Assembly: GCA_034411135.1 (NCBI GenBank)
Contig: DAOUMN010000056.1
Span: forward strand, 1 to 64,000
Source of the DNA: Bellilinea sp034411135
GTDB lineage: Bacteria > Chloroflexota > Anaerolineae > Anaerolineales > Anaerolineaceae
Direction of reading: 5' to 3'
Length of the DNA stretch: 64,000 nt
This document shows positions 48,862-57,828 of the stretch, one piece after another; within the stretch, counting starts at the first letter, position 1; each line of letters begins with the position of its first letter. The notes under the pieces were generated by a model. It did no database searches, was not told the DNA's origin, and was given only the letters and a program-made list of their open reading frames with translations. A program made the position numbers and the translations under genes.

Positions 48862-49991
48862 AGCACGAGAAATACCCCCAGCAAAATCATTCTGGCAGGT
48901 GCAATAAACCACAGGGTTTGAAATAATTCGCGCATCAGAAGCAGCGGCCATTCGATAAACGTCAACATCATGAAAAGGATGGTAAGCATTAATCCGCGCG
49001 AAAGGGGCAGGGTGAGCAGGACAAGGGGGATCAAATACAGCATCCATTGCGGGCTCCAACCCGGCGACCACAAGAGGAACACCGCCCAGGTAATGCCGGT
49101 AAAGGCGATGTAGGAACGGTCGTCGAAGGTGTTGCGCTTCCACAGGAAAAATGCCCCGAGTAAACCGAACAATAGCAGGGTCAGGTTGCTGGAGATGACC
49201 GCCGGATTGCCGCGCGGAATGCCAGCAATTTCCGGGTGCAGGCGGTCTTCAATGGTCAGGAATGCGCCAGTGGTCAGGTTGTTGTCCAGCAACGCCCAAA
49301 TGGTTTGCCAGGAAGAGCGTCCTGGCTGAGCAATTAAAGAGGCGGTGGTCATCTCAGGCGAAACAATCCATAAAATTCCAAAGACCAGCACGGTCAATCC
49401 CACGGCAATCAGACTGATCTTCACCAGCCGTTTCCACGAGCGGAAGCGGATCAACCCCGGCAGCAGAAAGAGCGGAAACCATTTGGAGAGAATACCAATC
49501 CCGATCCATATTCCTGCCAGGGTATCTTTTTGTTGCAAGATCAGCCAGATGCCCAACAGGAACAAAAATACGGTGATCGGTTCGGCGTACCACCAATTGT
49601 AGGGGATAAACAGGGTCAGGAAATTGAAGATCAGGCTGCGCTCCTGACCCTCTTCATTGCCAAAGACGCGTATGGCAATGTTGCGAAAGACGATCATCAT
49701 GCCCATGCCGGCGGCGGCGATGACGATGCACATCAAGAAATCATAAACAAAGCGTTGTTCGCGGGCTAGGATGAGCAGCAGTTCGCTGATCAATGGAAAC
49801 AGGGGTGGGTATTCGACCCAATAACTGAAATATGGAAATCCGGGCAGCGCAGTCCAGGCATAATAGACCGGCAGATCGCCAAAGCCGTAATAACCGAACG
49901 GCATCAGGGCGAGAAAATAGATCAACCGGCTGACCAGATAGAGAAATGGGAAAATCCAGACCTGATTTTGCTTGTACCAGCTTGGCTTCAT
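48825..49991 (-). CDS. GT-C-type membrane glycosyltransferase (GT87/DUF2029-like)
   Basis: The 388-residue membrane protein has about nine helices. Its first extracytoplasmic loop carries acidic residues after the pattern G-F-G-D-L-P-V-Y-Y, and W-S-P-G-W-S-P-Q-W follows later, as in polyprenyl-phosphate-dependent mannosyltransferase-like proteins. It lies between the MBL hydrolase gene and the AT-rich glycosyltransferase gene, with base composition like the former. Substrate unknown; the family label is by resemblance. Confidence 0.75.
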   Translation of the reverse strand: MKPSWYKQNQVWIFPFLYLVSRLIYFLALMPFGYYGFGDLPVYYAWTALPGFPYFSYWVEYPPLFPLISELLLILAREQRFVYDFLMCIVIAAAGMGMMIVFRNIAIRVFGNEEGQERSLIFNFLTLFIPYNWWYAEPITVFLFLLGIWLILQQKDTLAGIWIGIGILSKWFPLFLLPGLIRFRSWKRLVKISLIAVGLTVLVFGILWIVSPEMTTASLIAQPGRSSWQTIWALLDNNLTTGAFLTIEDRLHPEIAGIPRGNPAVISSNLTLLLFGLLGAFFLWKRNTFDDRSYIAFTGITWAVFLLWSPGWSPQWMLYLIPLVLLTLPLSRGLMLTILFMMLTFIEWPLLLMRELFQTLWFIAPARMILLGVFLVLWHRQTYQKSSY

Positions 49992-50011
49992 ACGTGGCTT
50001 CCGTGTGCTGC

Positions 50012-50647
50012 TTAATTGAGATAGGGATTGTTGTCCACCTCATCCTGGACGGTGGTTTCCTCGCCGTGTCCGGGCAGCAGGCGGGTATCGGGGGGCAGGG
50101 TAAGCACCTGAGTATAGATGGATTTGAGCAATTGGGTACTGCTAGCACCGGGTAAATCGGTGCGCCCAACGCTGTTCTGAAAAATCAGGTCACCGACGAT
50201 GGCTGCTCCTGCCTGTGGCGCGTAAAAAATGACGTGACCGCGGCTGTGCCCGGGGGTGTGGCGCACCTCGACCGGCTGGCTGCCAACATACATGAACTGC
50301 CCATGTTCAAAGAACAGGCTCGGTTCGGGCATTTGCGGCATGTTGATGCCGAACATGCCCGCTCCGCCGCCGGAATGATACAGTTCCAGATCGTCCGGGT
50401 GAATGCCGATGGGCAGCGGTGGCTGGCTAATTTCAGAAAACAACTTCGCACCGGCAATGTGGTCAAAGTGGGCGTGGGTCAGCCAGATTTGTTCCAGTAA
50501 GATGCCGCGCTTGAGAATGGTCTCGACGATATGATGGCTGTCAAAAGTCGGGTCAATAATGGCTGCCTGGTTGGTGTCTGTGTCAACCAACAGGTACGTA
50601 TTGTTTTGTAACGGACCCAGGGGGAAGGTGAGAATTTCGAGCGGCAA
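50012..50647 (-). CDS. MBL-fold metallohydrolase (glyoxalase II-like)
   Basis: The 211-residue enzyme has the metallo-beta-lactamase motif T-H-A-H-F-D-H, then a conserved P-G-H-S-R-G-H and a late D-L-I-F / G-H-G-E segment; length and order match glyoxalase II-like hydrolases. It most likely starts at a TTG (50647) with GGAG six bases upstream, shortly after the stop of the upstream alpha/beta hydrolase gene. A longer frame upstream overlaps that gene and is rejected. Confidence 0.88.
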   Translation of the reverse strand: MPLEILTFPLGPLQNNTYLLVDTDTNQAAIIDPTFDSHHIVETILKRGILLEQIWLTHAHFDHIAGAKLFSEISQPPLPIGIHPDDLELYHSGGGAGMFGINMPQMPEPSLFFEHGQFMYVGSQPVEVRHTPGHSRGHVIFYAPQAGAAIVGDLIFQNSVGRTDLPGASSTQLLKSIYTQVLTLPPDTRLLPGHGEETTVQDEVDNNPYLN

Positions 50648-50669
50648 GGTTGTCTCCAGTTCTCGCCGT

Positions 50670-51428
50670 TCACGAGCTGTGACGGCGGATGAAATCCAGG
50701 GCGGCGGCGAAAACCACCTCGCGTTCCGGCTCGCGCGGAATGTTGTGACCGCTGTTATCAACCCACAGCATGTGTTTATCGCGGCTGCCGAGCGCAGCGA
50801 AAATTTTTTCCATGTTGGCAGGCATGACGCTAAAATCCTGACGTGAATGCGCCAACAGAACCGGTACACTTACCCGTGGCAGGACGGCGCGGAATTCGCC
50901 GAGCAGGTCGTTTAATTCCGCGATGGAATTGGTGGGGTAATACGGATAATCGATGTGATCGGCGGCAGCATCCGGGTTGCGCCAATCGGGTGAACCTTTC
51001 TCCACGCGCGGCTGTATGCGGCGAAGCAGCCGCACGAATTTCAAGCGCCAGTCGGCGGGCAGTTCATACGGGGTCGACATGGCGACCACGCCTTGGACGG
51101 GCAGAAAGGGTGCGCTGAACAAGGTCAGCACACCGCCTAAGGATAATCCGCACAGGAATATCCTGTTGCACGTTTGGCTCAGCAGATTGAAGCCATCCTC
51201 CACGCTCGCCAGCCAGTCCAGCCAGCGGGTTCGTTCCAATTGATCCGGGGTGGTGGCGTGCCCGGCAAGCCTGATGCCTAGTGCAGAGATCTGGTTGGCA
51301 TGCAGGTAATCGCCCATCCAGCGCATCTCTTTCGGTGTGCCGGTCAAGCCGTGCACCAGCACGCATCCGGTACGACTGGCGGGCAGGTAGAAGGGTTCGG
51401 CGGAGGGAATGGTTTGAGGGAATGGCAT
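50670..51428 (-). CDS. Alpha/beta hydrolase (carboxylesterase/monoacylglycerol lipase type)
   Basis: The 252-residue enzyme has L-V-H-G-L-T-G-T-P (oxyanion region), the nucleophile elbow G-L-S-L-G-G, an Asp in S-R-Q-D-F-S-V and the His in D-N-S-G-H-N-I-P. This resembles the Est30-type carboxylesterases of Gram-positive bacteria. It lies between M24 peptidase and MBL hydrolase genes in one direction with short gaps, so likely one operon. Confidence 0.9.
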   Translation of the reverse strand: MPFPQTIPSAEPFYLPASRTGCVLVHGLTGTPKEMRWMGDYLHANQISALGIRLAGHATTPDQLERTRWLDWLASVEDGFNLLSQTCNRIFLCGLSLGGVLTLFSAPFLPVQGVVAMSTPYELPADWRLKFVRLLRRIQPRVEKGSPDWRNPDAAADHIDYPYYPTNSIAELNDLLGEFRAVLPRVSVPVLLAHSRQDFSVMPANMEKIFAALGSRDKHMLWVDNSGHNIPREPEREVVFAAALDFIRRHSS

Positions 51429-51430
51429 GG

Positions 51431-52534
51431 TTATAGAATCGTCAAATCACGGGGGAAATCCGTCAAGGATTCGCATCCATGCGGGGTGACAAGCATGTCA
51501 TCCTCGATGCGCACACCGCCGACTCCCGGCAAGTATATGCCTGGCTCAACGGTGTACACCATGCCGGGCTGAAGCAGTAGTTCATTTTCGCCAAATAAAT
51601 AGGGCGGCTCGTGGGATTCCATGCCCAGCCCGTGACCGGTGCGGTGGGTGAAATAATCCCCATAACCGCCCGCCTCGATGACTGCGCGGGCAGCAGCGTC
51701 GATCGCTCCGGCTGCCAGGCTGGGTTTGCCGGCAGCTCGTCCAGCTTCATTGGCAGATTGCACCAGCTGATAGATGCGGCGCAATTCTTCGCCGGGGTCA
51801 CCCAGCGCAAAGGTGCGGGTGATGTCCGAGAAATAATCTGCGTAGTTTGCGCCCCAGTCGAACAGCAACAGATCGCCTGGTTTCAACATCCGGTCAGTTG
51901 GTACGGCATGCGGGTTGGCGCTGTTTTCTCCAAAAGCAACGATGGGCGCAAACGGCAGCTCGGATGAAGATCCATTGCGCAACAAGGCAACGATCAATTC
52001 GGCTGCCAGCTGACGTTCGGTGATGCCCGGCTTGACCAGTGGGAGGGTGTCCTGCAGGGCGCGTTGGGCAATACGGGCTGCTTCGCGCATGGCATCGATT
52101 TCGGACGCATCCTTGCAGATGCGCAGCGAACTCAGAACCGGTTCGGCAGAAACGAAGGCGGCGCTGCGAGCAGCGGCTTGCAAGTATTTCATCTCAAGAA
52201 AGCGCAGGCGGGTGGGTTCAACTCCGATCTTCTTACCATCCAGCGCATTGGCATCTGCGGCGGCCTGAAATGTCTGTTTCCACATGGCAGGATTATCACC
52301 AAAGGGGAACATCTGTAACGGGATCGAAGCAGTGCGGGCTTTATCGCTTTCCAGTTGTGGAATGATCAACGCGGGAGGATTTGGCGGGGCGACGATCAAC
52401 GTGGTGGGGCGTTCGCTGAGGTGAAAATGCAGTCCGGTCAGGTACACCAGCGTTGGTCCGGGGTTCAACACCAGGGCATGCAACCCGGCAGCGTTCATCA
52501 GTGAGATCAGGCGTTCGAGCCGTTTTGTGGTCAT
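51431..52534 (-). CDS. M24-family Xaa-Pro aminopeptidase-like protein
   Basis: The 367-residue protein (ATG at 52534, AGGAG site) has a creatinase N-terminal domain and a pita-bread catalytic domain. Metal ligands are visible: D-W-G-A-N-Y ... D-I-T-R-T (two Asp), T-G-H-G-L-G (His), V-E-P-G-I-Y (Glu) and the late I-E-D-D (Glu). It removes N-terminal residues before proline or acts on similar peptides. TATAAT upstream of the ribosome site is probably its -10 box. Confidence 0.92.
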   Translation of the reverse strand: MTTKRLERLISLMNAAGLHALVLNPGPTLVYLTGLHFHLSERPTTLIVAPPNPPALIIPQLESDKARTASIPLQMFPFGDNPAMWKQTFQAAADANALDGKKIGVEPTRLRFLEMKYLQAAARSAAFVSAEPVLSSLRICKDASEIDAMREAARIAQRALQDTLPLVKPGITERQLAAELIVALLRNGSSSELPFAPIVAFGENSANPHAVPTDRMLKPGDLLLFDWGANYADYFSDITRTFALGDPGEELRRIYQLVQSANEAGRAAGKPSLAAGAIDAAARAVIEAGGYGDYFTHRTGHGLGMESHEPPYLFGENELLLQPGMVYTVEPGIYLPGVGGVRIEDDMLVTPHGCESLTDFPRDLTIL

Positions 52535-52636
52535 GGGGTGTCTCCTGACAACATTATAGTCCAACCGCGAGAAAGCGTTCTTTGCGCGGGACGATTAAAT
52601 CAAATTACCTGATGCGGATGACTTTCTCGGCTCGAA

Positions 52637-54166
52637 CTATCCGGCCTGGTCTTCGCGCGTCTGCAAGTCCGCCCTGCCAATCTTGCCGGTGGGGGTCATG
52701 GGCATCTGATCAATGATCTCGACTTCACGCAGCGGGTTGTTTTCGCCCAATAGGGCGGCGCAATGACGCAATAATTCCTCAGCGGTTGTCTGGGCTTCTG
52801 GGTACAACTCGACGATGGCTTTAGGCACTTGCCCGGCGGCTGAGTCTTTTTTGGCAATAACGCACACGTAACGAACAGCCGGGTGGCGCAGCAGGGCTTC
52901 TTCCAGCGGGCGCGGGAAAATGACTTGCCCGTGCATCAGAATTCGCTCGCTCCAGCGCCCCACCAGGCGGATGTATCCCTGTTCGTCCATCACACCCATA
53001 TCGCCAGTGTGCAACCAGCCATTGCGCAGAGCTTCAGCGGTCTTCTCCGGCAGGTTGTGATAGCCCACCATCACGCCGCCGCGAATCAGGATTTCACCGG
53101 GTGTTCCGGTTGGAACTTCATTGTCCTGTTCATCAGCAATGCGCACTTCTCGGTCTGGTAATTCCGGTCCTATGGCTTTAAACTGCTCGCCGTGAACCGC
53201 TCGCGGATAGCCCAAGGCAACGAATCCGCCCAGTTCGGATTGACCATAAGACTCCACCAGTGGCGCGCCCAGCTCGTCCTGATATGCCATTTTCAATTCG
53301 GGCGGCACCGGCGCGCCACCGGAAACCACAAAGCGCAACACGGCGGGTTTTCTGCCCATTTTTCGAGAATGCAACAGCAGATCGTTGAGCAACAATGGGT
53401 TTGCCACCATGAAGGTCACGCCACGTTCGTCCATTTCCTGCCAGACAGTCTCAACGTTCCAACGGGTGCGTATCCCGATGTAAACACCGCGGTGGATGCC
53501 TGGCAGCAGATTGCCAACTAGGTGATAAGAACTGGCAAGCGAAGTTGGACCGTAGGAAACATCCGCCGGAGACAGTTGCAGCCGTTCGGCGATACAATGG
53601 GTTGCTCGCGCTGTGTAGCCATGCGCCAGAATTGCGCCTTTGGGTTTACCGGATGAGCCGGATGTATAGGACAGGTGTGCCGGGTCTTCTGCGTCCACTT
53701 TTACCGCAGGCGGTTTCAGGTTTGCGGAGAGCAACGCGTTCCAATCATGCGAACCGGGTTTCTCTCCGTCCAGGCAGATGTAATGGCGAACCGAGGGCAT
53801 GCTTGGGCGGTCGCGCTCAATCACTGCGTGCAGGTCGCCAGTGTAGATTAGCACGTTTGGTGTTGAATCCTGGACGAACCAGGCGAGATTATCCGCCTGA
53901 AGCACGTTGATATGATCAGACACCGCGCCAAGCTTCCACGCGCCGTACATGGCCATGACATAATCCAACCCATTATGCGCAAAAATGCCAACCCTATCGC
54001 CTTTGCGGACGCCCAGTTCTGCCAATGCACCGGCAACCGAATTGCTCAGCTCTTCGCCTTGCGCGTACGTCAGCGAGCGGTTACGATCGCTCCAATATAA
54101 AAATGGATGATTTGGTAACCGCCAGGCGGTGCGACGCAGCATATCATTGAAAGTCAGGAATCCCAT
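52637..54166 (-). CDS. AMP-forming acyl-CoA synthetase
   Basis: The 509-residue enzyme belongs to the ANL family. It has the P-loop Y-T-S-G-S-S-G-K-P-K-G, the E-S-Y-G-Q-S-E motif, the hinge D-E-Q-G-Y-I-R-L-V-G-R and the C-terminal G-K-I-G-R lysine motif. It would activate a fatty or other carboxylic acid with ATP and CoA. The ATG at 54166 has a GGAGG site; an upstream extension of 48 codons has no family similarity. Promoter at 54281-54310. Confidence 0.9.
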   Translation of the reverse strand: MGFLTFNDMLRRTAWRLPNHPFLYWSDRNRSLTYAQGEELSNSVAGALAELGVRKGDRVGIFAHNGLDYVMAMYGAWKLGAVSDHINVLQADNLAWFVQDSTPNVLIYTGDLHAVIERDRPSMPSVRHYICLDGEKPGSHDWNALLSANLKPPAVKVDAEDPAHLSYTSGSSGKPKGAILAHGYTARATHCIAERLQLSPADVSYGPTSLASSYHLVGNLLPGIHRGVYIGIRTRWNVETVWQEMDERGVTFMVANPLLLNDLLLHSRKMGRKPAVLRFVVSGGAPVPPELKMAYQDELGAPLVESYGQSELGGFVALGYPRAVHGEQFKAIGPELPDREVRIADEQDNEVPTGTPGEILIRGGVMVGYHNLPEKTAEALRNGWLHTGDMGVMDEQGYIRLVGRWSERILMHGQVIFPRPLEEALLRHPAVRYVCVIAKKDSAAGQVPKAIVELYPEAQTTAEELLRHCAALLGENNPLREVEIIDQMPMTPTGKIGRADLQTREDQAG

Positions 54167-54280
54167 AGTTTCGCCTCCAAAAAATACTATCCTGGACTGC
54201 CCGCTGGCTAAACAGCGGCACGATTGGGGAAAAATATTATGTTTTACATTCCGGGGGGAATTGACGTGTTGAATATGAAT

Positions 54281-54310
54281 AGTGTAGCGGATTTTCGGGT
54301 TGAGAATCAA
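54281..54310 (-). promoter_or_regulatory. Promoter of the acyl-CoA synthetase gene
   Basis: On the minus strand TTGATT (complement of 54305-54310) and TACACT (complement of 54281-54286) are 18 bases apart, giving a leader of about 110 bases. Confidence 0.6.
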
Positions 54311-54343
54311 GGGGTAAACTGGTCAAACAGAAAATTGATTGAC

Positions 54344-54372
54344 TTGACAGAGTTTGCCCTTGCGGGTAGAAT
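54344..54372 (+). promoter_or_regulatory. Promoter of the two tRNA-Ala genes
   Basis: TTGACA at 54344-54349 and TAGAAT at 54367-54372 with a 17-base spacer. The expected start is about 12 bases before the first tRNA. Confidence 0.85.
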
Positions 54373-54390
54373 TCAACCACCCGTAAAAAC

Positions 54391-54463
54391 GGGCCTGTAG
54401 CGCAGTTGGGAGCGCGCTTCAATCGCACTGAAGAGGTCAGGGGTTCGAATCCCCTCAGGTCCA
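54391..54463 (+). tRNA. tRNA-Ala(CGC)
   Basis: A 73-base cloverleaf: acceptor GGGCCTG/CAGGTCC, D stem GCGC/GCGC, anticodon stem CTTCA/TGAAG around loop ATCGCAC (anticodon CGC), T arm AGGGG-TTCGAAT-CCCCT. Position 3-70 is G-T (G3:U70), the identity pair of alanine tRNAs. CCA is not encoded. Confidence 0.96.
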
Positions 54464-54524
54464 CTGGGGTGGATGCCCCAAAATCAGCAGGCCGGTACAT
54501 TACCTTTCAAACACATTCTTATCA

Positions 54525-54597
54525 GGGCCCATAGCGCAGTTGGGAGCGCGTCTCAATGGCATTGAGAAGGCCGGGGGTTCGAATCCCCCTGGGTCCA
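54525..54597 (+). tRNA. tRNA-Ala(GGC)
   Basis: A 73-base cloverleaf: acceptor GGGCCCA/TGGGTCC, D stem GCGC/GCGC, anticodon stem TCTCA/TGAGA with loop ATGGCAT (anticodon GGC), T arm GGGGG-TTCGAAT-CCCCC. G3:U70 is present; CCA not encoded. It shares D and T arms with its neighbour. Confidence 0.96.
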
Positions 54598-54600
54598 CTC

Positions 54601-54636
54601 AAAAACGAGTTTGAGGGCTTCCTCGGCTCGTTTTTT
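54601..54636 (+). terminator. Terminator of the tRNA-Ala transcript
   Basis: AAAAACGAG (54601-54609) pairs with CTCG followed by six T (54627-54636); an inner GAGG/CCTC hairpin closes the structure. It lies directly between the tRNAs and the leuS leader. Confidence 0.8.
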
Positions 54637-54646
54637 GAAAAGCCAG

Positions 54647-54894
54647 GACAGGAGTAGTAAATCATCCGCCAGCGAGCCGGGAGGAAGCAGTGTGAGCCCG
54701 GCGCAGCGCCAACGGAGCGCGTAAGGTTGAACTCGCCTGTCTGCTCCCCAGAGCAGGCTGCAGCGGTGAAGACGAGTAGTCGCTGCCGGGGTACGCCCGT
54801 TAGCGCGTTCTGAGAGGTCGGGGCGATTTTTCCCCGACAACCAGGGTGGTACCGCGGAGCAACCCTTCGTCCCTGTTCGGATGAAGGGATTTTT
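54647..54894 (+). promoter_or_regulatory. T-box riboswitch of leuS (specifier CUC)
   Basis: Stem I is closed by GACAGG (54647-54652) with CCTGTC (54736-54741). The AGTA/GAA loop-E pair and the specifier codon CTC (54732-54734, Leu) match the downstream gene. The conserved T-box AGGGTGGTACCGCGG is at 54843-54857, and an intrinsic terminator (CCCTTCGTCC at 54863-54872 with GGATGAAGGG at 54879-54888, then five T) follows. Uncharged tRNA-Leu would stabilise the antiterminator and turn on leuS. Confidence 0.96.
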
Positions 54895-54920
54895 GCTTAA
54901 CTTCTAGACAGGAGCACCGA

Positions 54921-57698
54921 ATGAGTTCGATGTCAATTCCGAATTACAGCCCAGGCGAAATCGAGGGTAAGTGGCAGCAGCGTTGGGAGGCAGATGGTTT
55001 GTATAACGCGAACATCGATTGGCAGCGTCCCAAGTATTACGCGCTGACCATGTTGCCCTATCCGTCGGGAGATTTGCACATCGGGCACTGGTATGCAATG
55101 ACCCCCTCGGATGCACGCGCGCGCTTCATGCGGATGCAGGGATACAACGTTCTTTTCCCAATCGGATTCGACGCATTTGGTCTTCCGGCGGAAAACGCTG
55201 CCATCTCGCGTAACATCCATCCCAAGGTTTGGACATACCGCAACATCGAAAACATGCGCCGCCAATTGCGCAGCATGGGCGCAATGTTTGACTGGCGGCG
55301 CGAGGCGGTCAGCTCCGATCCGGAATACTACCGCTGGACACAGTGGTTCTTCCTGAAACTGTTTGAACACAACCTGGCATATCGCAAAATGTCACCGGTG
55401 GATTGGTGCCCCAATTGCAACACCACCCTGGCTCGTGAGCAGGTTTGGGGCGAAGACCGTCATTGCGAACGCTGCGGCACGCCGGTGACCAAGAAAAACC
55501 TGGAACAATGGTTCTTCAAAACCACGCACTATGCAGACGAATTGCTGCGCTTCGACGGCATCGACTGGCCTGAGCGGGTGCGCACACTCCAAACCAATTG
55601 GATTGGACGATCGGAAGGCGCAGCTGTTTACTTCACCACCCAAGATGAGGACGTGCTGGAAGTGTTTACCACTCGTCCGGACACCTTGTGGGGAGCAACC
55701 TTCATGGTGTTGGCTCCAGAACATCCGTTGGTGGCAAAGTTAACCTCTGAAGAGCAGCGAGCCGAGGTGGAAGCGTACATCCAACAGACCTTGCGGCAGT
55801 CTGATATTCAACGCGAGGCAGCCGACAAAGAAAAAATCGGCGTTTTTACCGGCGGCTACGCCATTAATCCCGTCAACGGGCGGCGAATACCGGTCTGGAT
55901 TGCGGATTACGTGTTGATGACTTATGGAACCGGCGCGATTATGGCGGTTCCTGCCCACGACGAGCGGGATTTTGCCTTCGCGCTCAAGTTCGGGTTGCCC
56001 ATCCTTCCGGTCATTGACCGACCAGATGGACTGGCAAAATCGTTTGCTCCGGTGGGTTCGATGCGCGCGGGTTTCGTGGCGGCGTTGCAATCCGCAGGGA
56101 TTGCGTACGCAGAAGACGGTAAGGGAGTCTCGATTTCATTAACTGCCGGGCAGGTGGATTCTTACCTGAATATTGCCAAAGAACACCTTAACAGTGGTTA
56201 CTGGAATGAGGTGATCGGTTCGCGCTGGGTGTTCATCTTCGATAACGGAATGTGGGCGTGGGAATCGCTCGATTCCGAGGTGCGGATTCTGGCGCGGTGT
56301 AAAGAATTGGATCCACAAGTGCGCCAGGCACGCACGTTGATGGAAATGTTGTGGAGCCGCGAATTTTACCGCGATCTGCTCTTCCATGCTGAATATGGTG
56401 TAATGATCAATTCGGCTGAATTCAGCGGCACAGATGGAGAACGGGCAAAAGCCGAGGTGACCGCCTACCTGGAGCAGCAAGGCAAGGGTAAATACGCAGT
56501 CAATTACCGCCTGCGCGACTGGCTGATCTCGCGCCAGCGCTACTGGGGTGCACCGATCCCAATGTTGTTCTGTACCAGATGCGGAATTGTCCCCGTACCC
56601 GAAGATCAGTTGCCGGTAACACTGCCGGAGGATGTCGAGTGGAAGCCAACCGGCGAAAGCCCGTTGAAGTTGCACCCCACCTGGCGGATGACCACCTGTC
56701 CACAGTGCGGTGGCAGCGCCGAGCGCGAAACGGATACGATGGATACCTTTATGTGTTCATCCTGGTACCACCTGCGCTATCTCAGCCCATGGTATCACCA
56801 GGGTCCGTTCGACCCTGCGGAGTACGATTACTGGATGCCCGTGGATACGTACACTGGGGGGATCGAACATGCCACCATGCACCTGATCTACACGCGCTTT
56901 TTCCATAAAGCCTTGCGGGACATGGGTATTGTCAAGGGGGACGAACCCATGCTGCAACTGCGCAATCAAGGTATGGTATTGGGCGAAGACTCAGAGAAGA
57001 TGTCGAAGAGCCGCGGCAATGTGGTGGCGCCAGATAATCTGGTGACCGCCTACGGTGCGGATACCGTGCGCGCTTACCTGATGTTCTACGCTCGCTGGGA
57101 CCAGGGTGGCCCGTGGAGCAGCGGCGGGATCGAAGGGGTTTCGCGCTGGCTGCGCCGTTTGTGGTCGCTGGTGCTGGAACCTGCAACCCATGGGGAAGCC
57201 AGTGAGGCAACCACTCGCAGCCTGCGGCGTAAAGTTCACCAGACCTTGCGAGCGGTTACCCGCGATTTTTGCGCTTTCGAATTCAATACCATTATCTCGG
57301 CGTTGATGGAATTGCTCAACGAGATGGGTAAAGCCAGGCAGCAGGCAGCCTGGGCAACGCCCGCCTGGAACGAGGCGGTGGAGATCTACCTGCGTATGTT
57401 GGCGCCGGTTTGCCCCCATATCAGCGAAGAGTTGTGGCACTTGCTAGGAAAACCGTATTCGATACATCACCAGCCCTGGCCGCAGGTGGATGAAGAAGCT
57501 GCTCGTGAGGAGGAAATCACCCTGGTGGTGCAGGTCAACGGCAAATTGCGCGACCGCATTGTGGTGGCGCTAGATATCTCCGCGGAGGATGCCAAAGCCC
57601 GTGCCATGGCGAGCGAAGGTGTTCAGCGTCATCTGGAAGGTCGCACCCCGCGCCAGGTGATCTACGTTCCCGGTCGGTTGGTGAATATTGTAATTTGA
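54921..57698 (+). CDS. leuS: Leucyl-tRNA synthetase with an insertion in the editing region
   Basis: The 925-residue class I enzyme charges tRNA-Leu. It has H-I-G-H at 53-56, K-M-S-K-S at 693-697, two zinc-binding Cys clusters (C-P-N-C ... C-E-R-C about 167-187 and C-T-R-C/C-P-Q-C about 550-595), and an editing domain inserted in the catalytic core. Between about residue 368 and 494 it has roughly 125 residues where E. coli LeuRS has about 22, i.e. about 100 extra residues just before the conserved N-S-A-E-F-S-G motif. The start ATG has an AGGAG site. Transcription is controlled by the leucine T-box. Confidence 0.96.
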   Translation: MSSMSIPNYSPGEIEGKWQQRWEADGLYNANIDWQRPKYYALTMLPYPSGDLHIGHWYAMTPSDARARFMRMQGYNVLFPIGFDAFGLPAENAAISRNIHPKVWTYRNIENMRRQLRSMGAMFDWRREAVSSDPEYYRWTQWFFLKLFEHNLAYRKMSPVDWCPNCNTTLAREQVWGEDRHCERCGTPVTKKNLEQWFFKTTHYADELLRFDGIDWPERVRTLQTNWIGRSEGAAVYFTTQDEDVLEVFTTRPDTLWGATFMVLAPEHPLVAKLTSEEQRAEVEAYIQQTLRQSDIQREAADKEKIGVFTGGYAINPVNGRRIPVWIADYVLMTYGTGAIMAVPAHDERDFAFALKFGLPILPVIDRPDGLAKSFAPVGSMRAGFVAALQSAGIAYAEDGKGVSISLTAGQVDSYLNIAKEHLNSGYWNEVIGSRWVFIFDNGMWAWESLDSEVRILARCKELDPQVRQARTLMEMLWSREFYRDLLFHAEYGVMINSAEFSGTDGERAKAEVTAYLEQQGKGKYAVNYRLRDWLISRQRYWGAPIPMLFCTRCGIVPVPEDQLPVTLPEDVEWKPTGESPLKLHPTWRMTTCPQCGGSAERETDTMDTFMCSSWYHLRYLSPWYHQGPFDPAEYDYWMPVDTYTGGIEHATMHLIYTRFFHKALRDMGIVKGDEPMLQLRNQGMVLGEDSEKMSKSRGNVVAPDNLVTAYGADTVRAYLMFYARWDQGGPWSSGGIEGVSRWLRRLWSLVLEPATHGEASEATTRSLRRKVHQTLRAVTRDFCAFEFNTIISALMELLNEMGKARQQAAWATPAWNEAVEIYLRMLAPVCPHISEELWHLLGKPYSIHHQPWPQVDEEAAREEEITLVVQVNGKLRDRIVVALDISAEDAKARAMASEGVQRHLEGRTPRQVIYVPGRLVNIVI

Positions 57699-57733
57699 CA
57701 ACAGCGGCTGAAGGAGGAGCACCGTTTTTTAGT

Positions 57734-57764
57734 GCAGCAGCGAAGCCCCGCGCTTCGCTGCTGC
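57734..57764 (+). terminator. Strong inverted repeat after leuS, probable terminator
   Basis: A perfect 13-bp stem (GCAGCAGCGAAGC at 57734-57746 with GCTTCGCTGCTGC at 57752-57764, 5-base loop). Only GTTT follows, so termination strength is uncertain. Confidence 0.65.
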
Positions 57765-57828
57765 GTTTAACCCAAAATTGAATGAAACACGGTATACTGC
57801 CGGTAGGAGAAAAATGGAGGTTATTATT

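Noticed and set aside
47368..49143. Longer form of the GT39-like gene starting at 49143
   Set aside because: The first 94 codons overlap the neighbouring membrane protein gene in another frame and have its base composition; the membrane topology starts properly from 48861.
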